Shown piece after piece: positions 1-7,990 of a stretch of DNA of 33,882 nt. Within the stretch, counting starts at the first letter, position 1. The number at the start of each line of letters is the position of its first letter. The DNA is from an uncultured Lachnospiraceae bacterium (GTDB lineage: Bacteria > Bacillota > Clostridia > Lachnospirales > Lachnospiraceae), in contig CAMVGV010000027.1 in assembly GCA_947167135.1 (NCBI GenBank), positions 1 to 33,882 of the forward strand. The letters run 5' to 3'. The notes below the pieces were generated by a model. That model saw only the letters and a list, made by a program, of their open reading frames with translations. It was not told the DNA's origin and searched no databases. The position numbers and the translations under genes were made by a program.

Positions 1-1
1 G

Positions 2-94
2 CGTAGCACGGAACAATCCGTATTTAATCAAAATGTGACTTTTGGCGTCCGAATCATTTGGATGATTACACACAAGTACTCTGTAAAAAACTGA
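2..94 (+). pseudogene. Fragment of a small unknown protein, cut by window edge
   Basis: An open frame enters from the left window edge and stops at a TGA at 92-94, giving about 30 residues, including the run FNQNVTFGVRIIWMITHKYS. The composition is protein-like (aromatic and hydrophobic residues, no low complexity). I have a loose impression of small Clostridia antitoxin-associated proteins such as the DUF3791 group, but this is memory of a pattern and not a match. Since the upstream part is outside the window, it may be the end of an intact gene or a truncated remnant. Confidence 0.25.
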
Positions 95-101
95 AGATAA
101 T

Positions 102-161
102 ATGAAAGATATTAACGCTATGACCACCGAGGAGTTTCAAAAAGCGATTCCTGAAGCCTGA
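102..161 (+). pseudogene. 19-codon ORF, possible remnant of an antitoxin-like N-terminus
   Basis: ATG at 102 opens a 19-codon frame reading MKDINAMTTEEFQKAIPEA and then a TGA. The phrase M-T-T-E-E-F resembles the beginning of RelB/antitoxin-like or prevent-host-death-like small proteins, which would normally run on for 60 or more residues. It starts 8 nt after the fragment that ends at 94, so the two could be the remains of a two-gene toxin-antitoxin unit. This is weak: the ORF is very short and could be chance. Confidence 0.2.
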
Positions 162-180
162 ATGCGGTTAGACATTTAAT

Positions 181-209
181 TTGAAGAAACACGTGATCAC
201 GCATATAAT
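181..209 (+). promoter_or_regulatory. Promoter of aspA
   Basis: TTGAAG at 181-186, a 17-nt spacer and a perfect TATAAT at 204-209. The predicted start of transcription is near 216, giving an untranslated leader of about 73 nt to the ATG at 289. The leader holds a short hairpin, GCGCC at 231-235 with GGCGC at 245-249. Confidence 0.7.
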
Positions 210-288
210 GATTAAAGAAGCAAAGTGTCTGCGCCGCAATTAAAGGCGCGTATTAAGTGATTGAAGAAAGGAACAGCATAGGCCGAAT

Positions 289-1734
289 ATGAATAACAGT
301 ATACTAGGATGGAGATCAGGAAGTAAAAGAGCTCTCAATGATCCGGACCACACAAAATTCCGCGTGGAGCACGATTCCATCGGTGATAAGGAAGTGCCTT
401 CGGATGCATATTACGGTGTCCAGTCTCTTAGAGCGGCGGAAAACTTCCCTATAACAGGGCTGACTATGCATCCCGAAATGGTTAGCAGCATAGTTTATAT
501 CAAAAAGGCAGCAGCCATTACCAATAATGAAACCGGAAGGCTCCCGAAAGAAAAGGCGGACGCAATCATCAAAGCCTGTGATGAGATTCTGGAAGGTCGT
601 TTTCTTGATAACTTTATCGTTGACCCGATCCAGGGTGGAGCGGGAACCTCCTTGAACATGAATGCCAATGAGGTGATAGCAAACAGGGCAATTGAGATAT
701 CAGGCGGAAATAAGGGCGAGTATTCCGTCATTCATCCCAATGATGATGTCAATATGGGACAGTCTACAAATGATGTCATCCCCACTGCAGGAAAAATGAC
801 CACCATACGTCTCTTAATGAATCTGAGGATACAAATGCAGTGTCTTCAGGTGGCATTATCCAAAAAAGCAAAAGAATTTGAAAAAGTAGTTAAGATGGGA
901 CGCACCCAGATGCAGGATGCGGTGCCCATAAGCCTTGGACAGGAGTTCAGGGCATACAGCGATGCAGTATTGAGAAATGTAGGGAGACTCGATGTCGCAA
1001 TAGAGGAGATGCGGTCAGTCAACATGGGTGGTACTGCAATAGGTACCGGCATCAATGCCGGTGAGGAATTCATTTCAAATATAGTTCCCACACTAAATAC
1101 GGTATCAAAAATGGATCTGAAGCATGCGGATGATCTCATTGATTCCACACAGAATCTGGATCCCTTTGTGACTGTATCCGGAATAGTCAAGGCCTGCGCG
1201 GTTTCTCTTTCAAAGATAGCAAATGACCTTCGTCTGATGTCTTCCGGTCCGAGAACGGGCCTCGGAGAAATAAGCCTTCCCCCTAGACAAAACGGATCAT
1301 CAATAATGCCGGGAAAGGTAAACCCTGTAATTCCTGAGGTTGTAAACCAGGTGGCGTTTAATGTCATAGGAAATGATATGACAATTACTCTTGCTGCCGA
1401 AGCGGGACAGCTGGAGCTGAATGCCTTTGAACCGATCATCTTCTATAATCTGTTCCAGTCCATAGATACCCTGGGTTATGCAGTAGAGACGTTTACGGAT
1501 AACTGCGTAACAGGTATCGGAGCCAATGAAAAGAGGTGCAGGGAGCTGGTGGAGAACAGTATCGGTATCATCACGGTTCTTGTGCCCTTAATTGGATATC
1601 AGAAGGCCGCCGATACGGCAAAGAAAGCTTTGTATTCCGGCCGTTCGGTACTTGATGTGGTAATTGAAGAAAAGCTTTTGGATCCCGATACAGCAAGAGA
1701 TATTCTGGATCCCGAAAAAATGCTCAGGAAATAA
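289..1734 (+). CDS. aspA: Aspartate ammonia-lyase (aspartase)
   Basis: Predicted cytosolic homotetrameric enzyme that splits L-aspartate into fumarate and ammonia. The 481-residue protein has the fumarase/aspartase signature GSSIMPGKVNP at about residues 335-345, which carries the catalytic serine loop, and the family run GQSTNDVIPTA near residue 165. Length fits aspartases (about 470-480). The N-terminus before the conserved FRVEHDSIGDKEVP block is about 15 residues longer than usual. The only upstream SD-like sequence, AGAAAGGA at 265-272, lies 16 nt before the ATG, which is long; an in-frame GTG at 364 is an alternative start but lacks a ribosome site. It has its own promoter at 181-209 and converges on the amidohydrolase gene, from which it is separated by only 29 nt without an obvious terminator. 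Fumarase or argininosuccinate lyase is less likely because the N-terminal block matches aspartase. Confidence 0.93.
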   Translation: MNNSILGWRSGSKRALNDPDHTKFRVEHDSIGDKEVPSDAYYGVQSLRAAENFPITGLTMHPEMVSSIVYIKKAAAITNNETGRLPKEKADAIIKACDEILEGRFLDNFIVDPIQGGAGTSLNMNANEVIANRAIEISGGNKGEYSVIHPNDDVNMGQSTNDVIPTAGKMTTIRLLMNLRIQMQCLQVALSKKAKEFEKVVKMGRTQMQDAVPISLGQEFRAYSDAVLRNVGRLDVAIEEMRSVNMGGTAIGTGINAGEEFISNIVPTLNTVSKMDLKHADDLIDSTQNLDPFVTVSGIVKACAVSLSKIANDLRLMSSGPRTGLGEISLPPRQNGSSIMPGKVNPVIPEVVNQVAFNVIGNDMTITLAAEAGQLELNAFEPIIFYNLFQSIDTLGYAVETFTDNCVTGIGANEKRCRELVENSIGIITVLVPLIGYQKAADTAKKALYSGRSVLDVVIEEKLLDPDTARDILDPEKMLRK

Positions 1735-1763
1735 ACCGGCATCCCAGTGTCAGTTAAGGTAAT

Positions 1764-2933
1764 TTACGTTATACTTCCTGCATTTGCAAAAAGCTCCGCA
1801 CAGTGACGGAGTGCTTCATCATCCGCATGGAAACGGGGACGGTGGAGCTCCTCTGCCTTTTCTCCTTCAGCGGTACTGCCGACCCAGAAAAAGAAGGACG
1901 GTACATACTGCCTGTAAAGGGCGAAATCCTCGCTGGCAAGTGAAGGTGGTGCGTCCGTTACGGTGCATCCGGCCTTCTCTGCGATCTTTACGGCTTCCTC
2001 CGTCATTTCCGGAGTGTTGAAAACCGCCGGGATCATCTCCTGCCACTGGATCCCGGAACGGCATTCGTACGCTTCCGCCGTTTTCTTAATGATGGTCTCT
2101 ACCCGTTCCTGCATCCTGCCAAGTGTCTTCTCAGAAAGAGACCGTATTGTGGCACGCATCTCTACCCGGTCAACAACCAGATTCACCGGTGACCCACCCT
2201 CGATCCGGTTTATGGAAAGAACCGCAGCTTCGAGCGGACCGGTATTTCTGCTGACTACTGTCTGCAGAGACTGGATAATGGCGGCAGCACATACAATAGG
2301 ATCGATATTAAGCTGTGGCATAGAGCCATGACCTCCGGCTCCGATGATATGTATCTCAAAATTCCGTTTTGCGGACATTAGTACGCCCTCGCGGCACACG
2401 ATCTGTCCGGTCTGAACGGATGGCCAGTTATGGAGCCCGAAGCAGATATCCGGACTTATCAGCTTAAAAAGCCCGGCATCAATAAGCTTTCTCGCACCTA
2501 AAGTCCCTTCCTCCGCCGGCTGAAATACCAGATCCACGGTATTTTCAAGCTCTCCGGCTTCATAAAGCCTTGACAGTATCATTGCGGCACCGGCCAGTGA
2601 AGAAGCGTGCAGGTCATGTCCGCAGGCATGCATTACACCGTGAGTCCGTGATTTCCAGGGAGATTCGTACTCCTCTGTCTGCGGAAGAGCATCAATGTCC
2701 GCGCGGAGCATTACCTCCTTCCCCTTCCTGCTTCCCTGCAGTCTGGCAACGAGTCCGGTCTCGGTTTTTAGCGGAAGTATGGTGACTCCTGGAAGGATCG
2801 AAAGTACCTCCTTCAGCTTTTCCGTAGTCCTGAATTCTTCATTTGAAAGCTCGGGATGCATATGCAGATCCCTTTTTAACTCAAGCGCTTTTTCAAATTC
2901 CTCATTTGTGAGCCTTATAGATATGCTGCCCAT
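1764..2933 (-). CDS. M20-family N-acyl-L-amino-acid amidohydrolase
   Basis: Predicted cytosolic metal-dependent hydrolase of the M20D (hippurate hydrolase, aminoacylase, IAA-amino-acid hydrolase) group, releasing an amino acid from an N-acyl amino acid. The 389 residues show the family blocks in order: HMHPELS at 24-30, RADIDALP at 78-84, the metal-binding MHACGHDLH at 101-109, the dimerisation domain in the middle, and SEDFALY plus LHRPRFHADDEAL near the end. The start ATG at 2933 follows a GGAGGAGGA ribosome site by a normal gap. The exact acyl donor cannot be read from sequence. The gene lies downstream of an EAL pseudogene on the same strand, and a neutral-amino-acid-like transporter gene starts about 630 nt away in the opposite direction, so hydrolysis of scavenged acyl-amino acids and amino acid transport may be linked; that link is inference. 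Confidence 0.85.
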   Translation of the reverse strand: MGSISIRLTNEEFEKALELKRDLHMHPELSNEEFRTTEKLKEVLSILPGVTILPLKTETGLVARLQGSRKGKEVMLRADIDALPQTEEYESPWKSRTHGVMHACGHDLHASSLAGAAMILSRLYEAGELENTVDLVFQPAEEGTLGARKLIDAGLFKLISPDICFGLHNWPSVQTGQIVCREGVLMSAKRNFEIHIIGAGGHGSMPQLNIDPIVCAAAIIQSLQTVVSRNTGPLEAAVLSINRIEGGSPVNLVVDRVEMRATIRSLSEKTLGRMQERVETIIKKTAEAYECRSGIQWQEMIPAVFNTPEMTEEAVKIAEKAGCTVTDAPPSLASEDFALYRQYVPSFFFWVGSTAEGEKAEELHRPRFHADDEALRHCAELFANAGSIT

Positions 2934-2955
2934 GACTATCCTCCTCCGGCGTTAT

Positions 2956-3373
2956 TTAACCCCACATGCTCTTCCCGGTATCAGGCCGGACGGGCAAGGT
3001 ATCAAGCTTTACGATATCCGGGGAAATGATCTCCACTCTGTCAAGATCGTTGATCCCGCTGCCAAAATCATCCACTGACAGCAGATTGTCCTTCCTCCTC
3101 TCCGAAATATTCCCTAAAGGCCTCAGCCTCTTCACTTTTCAAGGAATCGGACGGAAATGAATTTATCGAAACCCTCTGATCATATCCTCTGAGGAAATAT
3201 GCCTGCATGGCTCCGAAGAATGTCGCCACCTCCAGAATATGCAGTTTGTCACCTTTCGTGTAATCCTCAATAAGCTCCGTTACTGTCATCTCTGTTGGGC
3301 GCATAAGTGCTTCCCAGGCGTAGACGGACCTGCCGTCCGGAAGAAATATTGGCTGAAATAATTTCTTATCTGT
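2956..3373 (-). pseudogene. Decayed EAL-domain c-di-GMP phosphodiesterase
   Basis: Reading the minus strand from 3373 (just after a TGA at 3376-3374) gives FQPIFLPDGRSVYAWEALMR, which is the N-terminal EAL-domain block with the E-A-L motif intact. It runs on as an EAL-like sequence including RVSINSFPSDSL and then, near 3090, the frame breaks: one extra G in the GGAAGGAC run leads to a TGA at 3068-3070. In the next frame the sequence resumes as SVDDFGSGINDLDRVEIIS and PDIVKLD, the D-D-F-G-x-G substrate and metal block. It ends soon after at a TAA at 2956-2958. The stretch between the V-S-I-N block and DDFG is about 30 residues too short, so the ExTE strand is missing, and everything after KLD is gone. 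This is therefore a truncated, internally deleted and frameshifted gene. The 78-codon ORF at 3068-3304 is one part of it, not a separate gene. Confidence 0.85.
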
Positions 3374-3469
3374 TCAAACTCATCGGATTCTGTTCACTAT
3401 AGAAGTATACTCCACGGAAACACGCATTTATTATAGTTATTTCCTATAGCCAGCTATAAGAATCCTGTA

Positions 3470-3499
3470 TTGGACGTATTAACCATTTTATGCAATAAT
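3470..3499 (+). promoter_or_regulatory. Possible promoter of the DAACS transporter gene
   Basis: TTGGAC at 3470-3475, an 18-nt spacer and AATAAT at 3494-3499. Just upstream is a palindrome TATAGC-CA-GCTATA around 3444-3458 that could be an operator. The match to consensus is moderate only. Confidence 0.35.
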
Positions 3500-3564
3500 T
3501 CCTCAGGAAAAATATTCGCATCACAAGTATGCAAAAATACAAATCGTGGGCAGGACAGGGAATT

Positions 3565-4764
3565 ATGAAAAAGAATAACAGAATCACTCTATGGATTGCA
3601 CTTGGTCTCTTTCTAGGGATAATCATCGGACTCGTAATGCCTGAATGGCTGTACATGCCTCTTACCGTAGTCGCCACCATTTATATGTCGGCGCTCAGGA
3701 TGATGATATATCCGCTGGTATTCTGCAGCATCATTATTGGGATAATCGGCATGGGAAGCATTGCAAAAACCGGAAAGACAGGTCTTTATTCTCTTATCTG
3801 GTTCACCGTGACCACAGCAATAGCTTCCGCTCTTGGGCTGGTTCTCCCGCGGATACTTCATCTCGGACAGGGAGCAGTGATCACTCCGACAGATACAGAA
3901 GTTGAAGCCGCCACCTTTACCGGTCTTGTGGATACCATTGAAAATATCATCCCCGGAAACCCCTTTACTTCCTTCACCGAGGGAAATATGCTGCAGATCC
4001 TTGCCTTTGCCGTTATCATCGGCCTTTCCTGTCTTGCATTGAAGGAGAAGGCGAAGGCCTTTGTAGAACTTTGCCGGGCAGTGGATGAGATATCCATATT
4101 TGTCGTAGGAAAGGTGATGCTCTTTACCCCGATCGGCGTATTCTGCTGCATAGCTACGGTAATGCACACAAACGGCAGGGAGACCGTGATACAGCTTGCA
4201 CAGGTGATGATCGCCCTTTATGTCACATATTTCCTGTATGCGGTGATAGTTTACGGCGGTATAGTCAAGGTTTTCGGAAAATACAATCCATTATCATTCT
4301 TTAAGAACGTGGCTCCGGCATCCATCAATGCCTTCAGCACCTGTTCATCGAATGCGACCCTTCCTCTTTCCATGAAGTGTGCAACAGAAAACCTGGAAGT
4401 GCCTGAGGAGATCGCATCCCTTGTGCTTCCTCTGGGCGCAACGATAAATATGGACGCCGTATCCATTGTGATGTCCTTTATGATAACCTTCTTTGCTTCA
4501 GCACTTGGAATAGAGCTGTCGGTGGGAACTATGGTAACGATACTTGCCTGCAATGTATTTTTAAGCATAGGAACCCCGGGTGTTCCGGGTGGAGCGATCG
4601 CGGCATTTGCAGCCCTGGCTCCCATAGCCGGTATCCCTGTGCAGCAGATACTTGGTGTGTATATTTCGGTCAACACTCTTGCGGATATGGGCGCCACCTG
4701 TGTAAATGTGCTGGGAGACCTGGCAGTGGCAACTGTCCTGAAGAAACAGCTGGAAACTGTATAA
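3565..4764 (+). CDS. DAACS-family amino acid:cation symporter, probably neutral amino acid
   Basis: Membrane transporter of the glutamate/dicarboxylate:cation symporter fold. I chose the ATG at 3565 because AGGACAGGG precedes it by a normal gap and the protein then begins with MKKNNRITLWIALGLFLG, typical for the family; an in-frame ATG at 3529 would add 12 unlikely residues. The 399 residues carry the serine-rich re-entrant loop FSTCSSNATLP at 257-267, the cation motif NMDAVS at 295-300 (usually NMDGT), the second re-entrant loop IGTPGVPGG at 335-343, and the TM8 block DMGATCVNVLGD at 374-385. In the archaeal homologue GltPh the equivalent block is DMGRTMVNVTGD, whose Arg397 holds the side-chain carboxylate of aspartate. 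Here that position is Ala377, while the residues matching Asp394, Thr398, Asn401 and Asp405 are kept. This argues against aspartate, glutamate or C4-dicarboxylates and for a small neutral amino acid. Confidence 0.85.
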   Translation: MKKNNRITLWIALGLFLGIIIGLVMPEWLYMPLTVVATIYMSALRMMIYPLVFCSIIIGIIGMGSIAKTGKTGLYSLIWFTVTTAIASALGLVLPRILHLGQGAVITPTDTEVEAATFTGLVDTIENIIPGNPFTSFTEGNMLQILAFAVIIGLSCLALKEKAKAFVELCRAVDEISIFVVGKVMLFTPIGVFCCIATVMHTNGRETVIQLAQVMIALYVTYFLYAVIVYGGIVKVFGKYNPLSFFKNVAPASINAFSTCSSNATLPLSMKCATENLEVPEEIASLVLPLGATINMDAVSIVMSFMITFFASALGIELSVGTMVTILACNVFLSIGTPGVPGGAIAAFAALAPIAGIPVQQILGVYISVNTLADMGATCVNVLGDLAVATVLKKQLETV

Positions 4765-4787
4765 TACGGTCGTACAGACCGGACACT

Positions 4788-5993
4788 TTACTGATAATCC
4801 TTACTGACCGTTATCACTTCATCGGTTTCGATGGCCTTTTTTATCATTTCTTCTATCACTCCGGAAAGCCTGGCCTCTGAATTCTTTATGATATTCAGGT
4901 TCGGCTTTGTAACCGGGTGCTTTGCAACAAAGATCGTACAGCAGTCTTCATAGGGAAGGATTGAAATATCCGCTGTTCCGATCTCTTCTGATTTGTCTAT
5001 TATCTCCTGCTTGTCAAAGCCTATAAGAGGCCGGTATACGGGAAAATCCGCGGCCTCATCTGTAGTAAAGAGGCTCTTTAAGGTCTGACTCGCCACCTGC
5101 CCTATGGACTCTCCGGTAACGAGGCCAAAACAGTCCTTCGTTTCTCTGGCGATATGCTCCGCTATCTTCATCATATATCGTCTCATTATGATGGTCAGCT
5201 CGTCATGGGGACACTTCTCGTAAATTGCCATCTGTATATCCGTAAAGTTGATGATATGGAGGTTTATTGGTCCCGTGTATCCTGACAAAACCTTTGCAAG
5301 GTCTATGACCTTCTGCTTCGCCCGGTCCGAGGTATAGGGCGGTGCATTGAAATATACCGCATCCATATATACGCCTCTTCTGGATACCATATAGCCGGCA
5401 ACAGGAGAGTCAAAGCCCCCGGAAAGAAGGAGCAGGGCTCTTCCGTTAGTACCGAGCGGCAGTCCTCCCGCCCCCTTTATTATCTTCGAATACATAAAGA
5501 CCCGTTCCCGAAGCTCTACATGCAGCCAGACTGCGGGCTTATGAACATCCACCTTCATTTCGGGATAAGCATCGAGCAGGGCCTCTCCCACGTCCGCATC
5601 AACCTCCATTGATGTCAGGGGATAGCTCTTGTCTGCCCTCCTGGTATCCACCTTGAAGGTGAAGCCTTTGTCATCATAATTTTCTCCGATAAACTTAACG
5701 GCCGCTTCTTTTATCCCCTCTATGCTTTTATCCCCTACTATAGTCACGGGACAGATACCCACAACTCCGAATATGGTCTTCAGCTCGGCAATAACGCTAT
5801 CCTGATCGAAATTGCCGCTTGCTTCACAGTAGATACGTCCGTTTATGCGGGACACCTCAAAGTCCGCGCCTGTCCGGTGAAGATGGATCTTCACCTGCTT
5901 TTCCAACGCTTCCTCAAAGATATGGCGGTTCTTTCCCTTTACCCCGATCTCTGCATATTTTAATAAAAAAGCCTGAAATCTGCTGTTTCCCAT
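4788..5993 (-). CDS. thiI: tRNA 4-thiouridine synthetase ThiI (also thiamine thiazole sulfur carrier)
   Basis: Adenylates U8 of tRNA and inserts sulfur to make 4-thiouridine; in many bacteria it also supports thiazole synthesis. The 401-residue protein has an N-terminal ferredoxin-like part beginning LLKYAEIGVKGKNRHIF, a THUMP domain at about 60-165, and the PP-loop SGGFDSPVAG at 191-200. The late block PYEDCCTIFVAKHP holds the conserved cysteine. There is no C-terminal rhodanese domain, so sulfur must come from a partner, and the gene directly upstream is a cysteine desulfurase. The two genes overlap in the sequence TAATG (stop TAA and start ATG share one base), which implies translational coupling. 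Confidence 0.95.
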   Translation of the reverse strand: MGNSRFQAFLLKYAEIGVKGKNRHIFEEALEKQVKIHLHRTGADFEVSRINGRIYCEASGNFDQDSVIAELKTIFGVVGICPVTIVGDKSIEGIKEAAVKFIGENYDDKGFTFKVDTRRADKSYPLTSMEVDADVGEALLDAYPEMKVDVHKPAVWLHVELRERVFMYSKIIKGAGGLPLGTNGRALLLLSGGFDSPVAGYMVSRRGVYMDAVYFNAPPYTSDRAKQKVIDLAKVLSGYTGPINLHIINFTDIQMAIYEKCPHDELTIIMRRYMMKIAEHIARETKDCFGLVTGESIGQVASQTLKSLFTTDEAADFPVYRPLIGFDKQEIIDKSEEIGTADISILPYEDCCTIFVAKHPVTKPNLNIIKNSEARLSGVIEEMIKKAIETDEVITVSKDYQ

Positions 5994-7144
5994 TATCTTC
6001 TCTTAAACCTCCTTAGGGACGGTATCAGTTCTTTCAAGACCGTGATCGTATACGCCGCCTCTTCCTCTGAGTTATGCCGGTTAAATGAAAGCCTGATGGT
6101 CTCCTCCGCCTCCTCATCGCTTAAACCAATTGCCTTTAATGTGGGTGAAACGTGTTTTTTGTGGCTGGAGCAGGCTGATCCGGCTGATACGAATATCCCC
6201 CTATCCTCAAGAGCGTGCAGCAATACCTCGGAGCGGACTCCCCGGACCGTTATGGAAACGATATACGGTGAAACACTGTCCCCGCCGTTTACCTTTATAT
6301 CCTCTATATTCATAAGCCCCGAAACAAAACCCTCCCTGAGTTTTCTGACCCGTTCGAAGCTTTCCTCCCGTTCCATAAGAATCAGTTCCACTGCCTTTGC
6401 AAAGCCTGATATCCCGGGAACATTCACGGTTCCGGAGCGGAGTCCGTTCTGCTGCCCTCCTCCGTACATCAACGGCTTAATGTGGGTAGCGATATCCGAA
6501 AGATACAGGAGTCCCACGCCCTTTGGGCCATGTATCTTATGCGAGCTTGCGGTCAGAAGATCGATCCCTGCTTTTGCAGTATCTAAAGGCAGCTTTCCAA
6601 AGCCCTGAGTATCATCCACGTGGAAAAGACATTCGCTGTTGGCTTCCTTAATGAGCTTTCCCACCTCTTCCACCGGCTGTATGCTGCCGGTCTCATTATT
6701 TACATGCATAACAGAGACCAGCACGGTATCGGGGCGTATCCTTGACTTTAATTCCTCCGGATCGATAACACCATCTTTATTTACACCTGCCTTTTCCACT
6801 TCCCAGCCCCTGCTTTCAAGAAATCCAAGAGGCTCCGAAACAGACGGATGCTCGATCATAGTTGTAATGATATGCTTTCCCCGGCTCTCCCTGAAAAGGG
6901 CGGCACCAATAAGTGCTGTATTATTGCTCTCAGTACCTCCGGATGTAAAAACCACATTCTTTCTTTTCCATTTCAGCTTTCCGGAGAACACATTGAGAGC
7001 TTCACTTATATACTGTTCTGCTCTGTATCCTATTTTATGTAAACTCGACGGATTGCCGTAATCTTCAGTAAAGATACGGTTCATCAGTTCCACAACCTCA
7101 CTCTCCACTTTTGTTGTGGCAGCGTTATCGAGATATATCTCCAT
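5993..7144 (-). CDS. NifS/IscS-type cysteine desulfurase, partner of ThiI
   Basis: PLP-dependent enzyme that removes sulfur from L-cysteine as a protein persulfide. The 383 residues begin MEIYLDNAATTKV, the typical start of group I desulfurases. The PLP lysine is K203 in SSHKIHGPKG, and the catalytic cysteine is C325 in SAGSACSS, on the longer loop typical of IscS/NifS. Position 178 reads DDTQ where many relatives have DAVQ. Its 1-base overlap with thiI indicates that it is the dedicated sulfur donor for tRNA thiolation, as in the NifZ-ThiI pair of Bacillus. It is not next to iscU or sufU, so a role in Fe-S assembly is less likely. The start ATG at 7144 is preceded by GGAAGGAACGG. Confidence 0.92.
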   Translation of the reverse strand: MEIYLDNAATTKVESEVVELMNRIFTEDYGNPSSLHKIGYRAEQYISEALNVFSGKLKWKRKNVVFTSGGTESNNTALIGAALFRESRGKHIITTMIEHPSVSEPLGFLESRGWEVEKAGVNKDGVIDPEELKSRIRPDTVLVSVMHVNNETGSIQPVEEVGKLIKEANSECLFHVDDTQGFGKLPLDTAKAGIDLLTASSHKIHGPKGVGLLYLSDIATHIKPLMYGGGQQNGLRSGTVNVPGISGFAKAVELILMEREESFERVRKLREGFVSGLMNIEDIKVNGGDSVSPYIVSITVRGVRSEVLLHALEDRGIFVSAGSACSSHKKHVSPTLKAIGLSDEEAEETIRLSFNRHNSEEEAAYTITVLKELIPSLRRFKRR

Positions 7145-7181
7145 TTTACCGGTTCCGTTCCTTCCTGTCTTTTTTTCCTGT

Positions 7182-7234
7182 GCTGCCCCCGCCTACGCTT
7201 TGCTTGGAGACAGGGGCCATCTCTGTCTGAGATA
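7182..7234 (-). repeat. Two-copy palindromic repeat, copy 1 (element with TATCTCAGACAGAGATG)
   Basis: On the minus strand the element begins with TATCTCAGACAGAGAT (stem ATCTC/GAGAT), followed by GGCCCCTG, a variable 18-nt middle and GGCGGGGGCAGC. CCCC and GGGG can pair to form a second stem. A second copy lies at 28022-28065 in the same orientation with respect to the surrounding minus-strand genes. This copy lies in the 105-nt gap between rsmE and the cysteine desulfurase gene. It may be a small dispersed element or an RNA structure; nothing shows a function. Confidence 0.6.
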
Positions 7235-7249
7235 CAGCGGATTTTACCC

Positions 7250-7990
7250 TTATCCTTCAAATAAGTAAATTAACCAGGACAAAAGCACAAGAGCCGCAGT
7301 CTCCGTGCGGAGTATCCTCCTGCCCAGAGATATTGGTACAAAGCCTCTTCCTTCCGCCCGGGCTATCTCCTCCTCCGAAAATCCACCCTCCGGACCGATA
7401 AACACCGCAATCCTTTCTCCCGGCTTTACCTCCGATATTATATCACGGGTTTTTTGAAAGTTCTCCGCCAGTTCATAGGGGATAAGCCTTAGGCCGGAAT
7501 CTGCCGCCATATCAAGTGCCTCATTCATTCCGACTATTCCGCGGATTTCCGGTATAATCGCTCTCTTACTCTGCTTCGCGGCAGCCTCGGCCTTTCCCTG
7601 CCAGTGCTCCCGTCTTTTCTCCGCCTTTTTTTCGTCGAGCTTCACAACGGAGCGTGCAGTCTCCACCGGAACTATCTCAGTTACACCAAGCTCAGTGCAC
7701 TTTTCAATGATAAGATCCATTTTATCGGACTTCGGTATACCCTGAAAAAGAGTGACCCTTACAGGCAGTTCTACATCCGCTTCCTTGATAAAATCAAGTC
7801 TTAGATGTACTTTTTCTTCGCCTATGTCCTCTATGTGGCAGCGGTATTCTCTGCCGGAAGCTCCGTCCGATATACTGACTACCTCTCCCGTCCTCATTCT
7901 GAGTACATTTTTTATGTGATTATAATCCCTGCCGCCGATATAAATATCGTGACCACTGATATCCGAGGGGTCAACGAAGAACCGATACAT
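7250..7990 (-). CDS. rsmE: 16S rRNA (uracil-1498-N3)-methyltransferase RsmE
   Basis: SPOUT-family methyltransferase that uses S-adenosylmethionine to methylate U1498 in the decoding region of 16S rRNA. The 246-residue length is normal. The protein starts MYRFFVDP with the small PUA-like RNA-binding domain and ends with the trefoil-knot SAM site, visible as IGPEGGFSEEEI and SLGRRILRTETA. Its start lies 20 nt inside the 3' end of prmA, so the two are translationally coupled; prmA-rsmE is a standard gene pair in Bacillota. The gene is followed by a 105-nt gap with the two-copy repeat before the desulfurase gene. Confidence 0.95.
   Translation of the reverse strand: MYRFFVDPSDISGHDIYIGGRDYNHIKNVLRMRTGEVVSISDGASGREYRCHIEDIGEEKVHLRLDFIKEADVELPVRVTLFQGIPKSDKMDLIIEKCTELGVTEIVPVETARSVVKLDEKKAEKRREHWQGKAEAAAKQSKRAIIPEIRGIVGMNEALDMAADSGLRLIPYELAENFQKTRDIISEVKPGERIAVFIGPEGGFSEEEIARAEGRGFVPISLGRRILRTETAALVLLSWLIYLFEG

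Noticed and set aside
3068-3304. Independent 78-residue hypothetical gene
   Set aside because: It is the N-terminal portion of a frameshifted EAL domain; the coding pattern continues upstream of its ATG without start and downstream in another frame.
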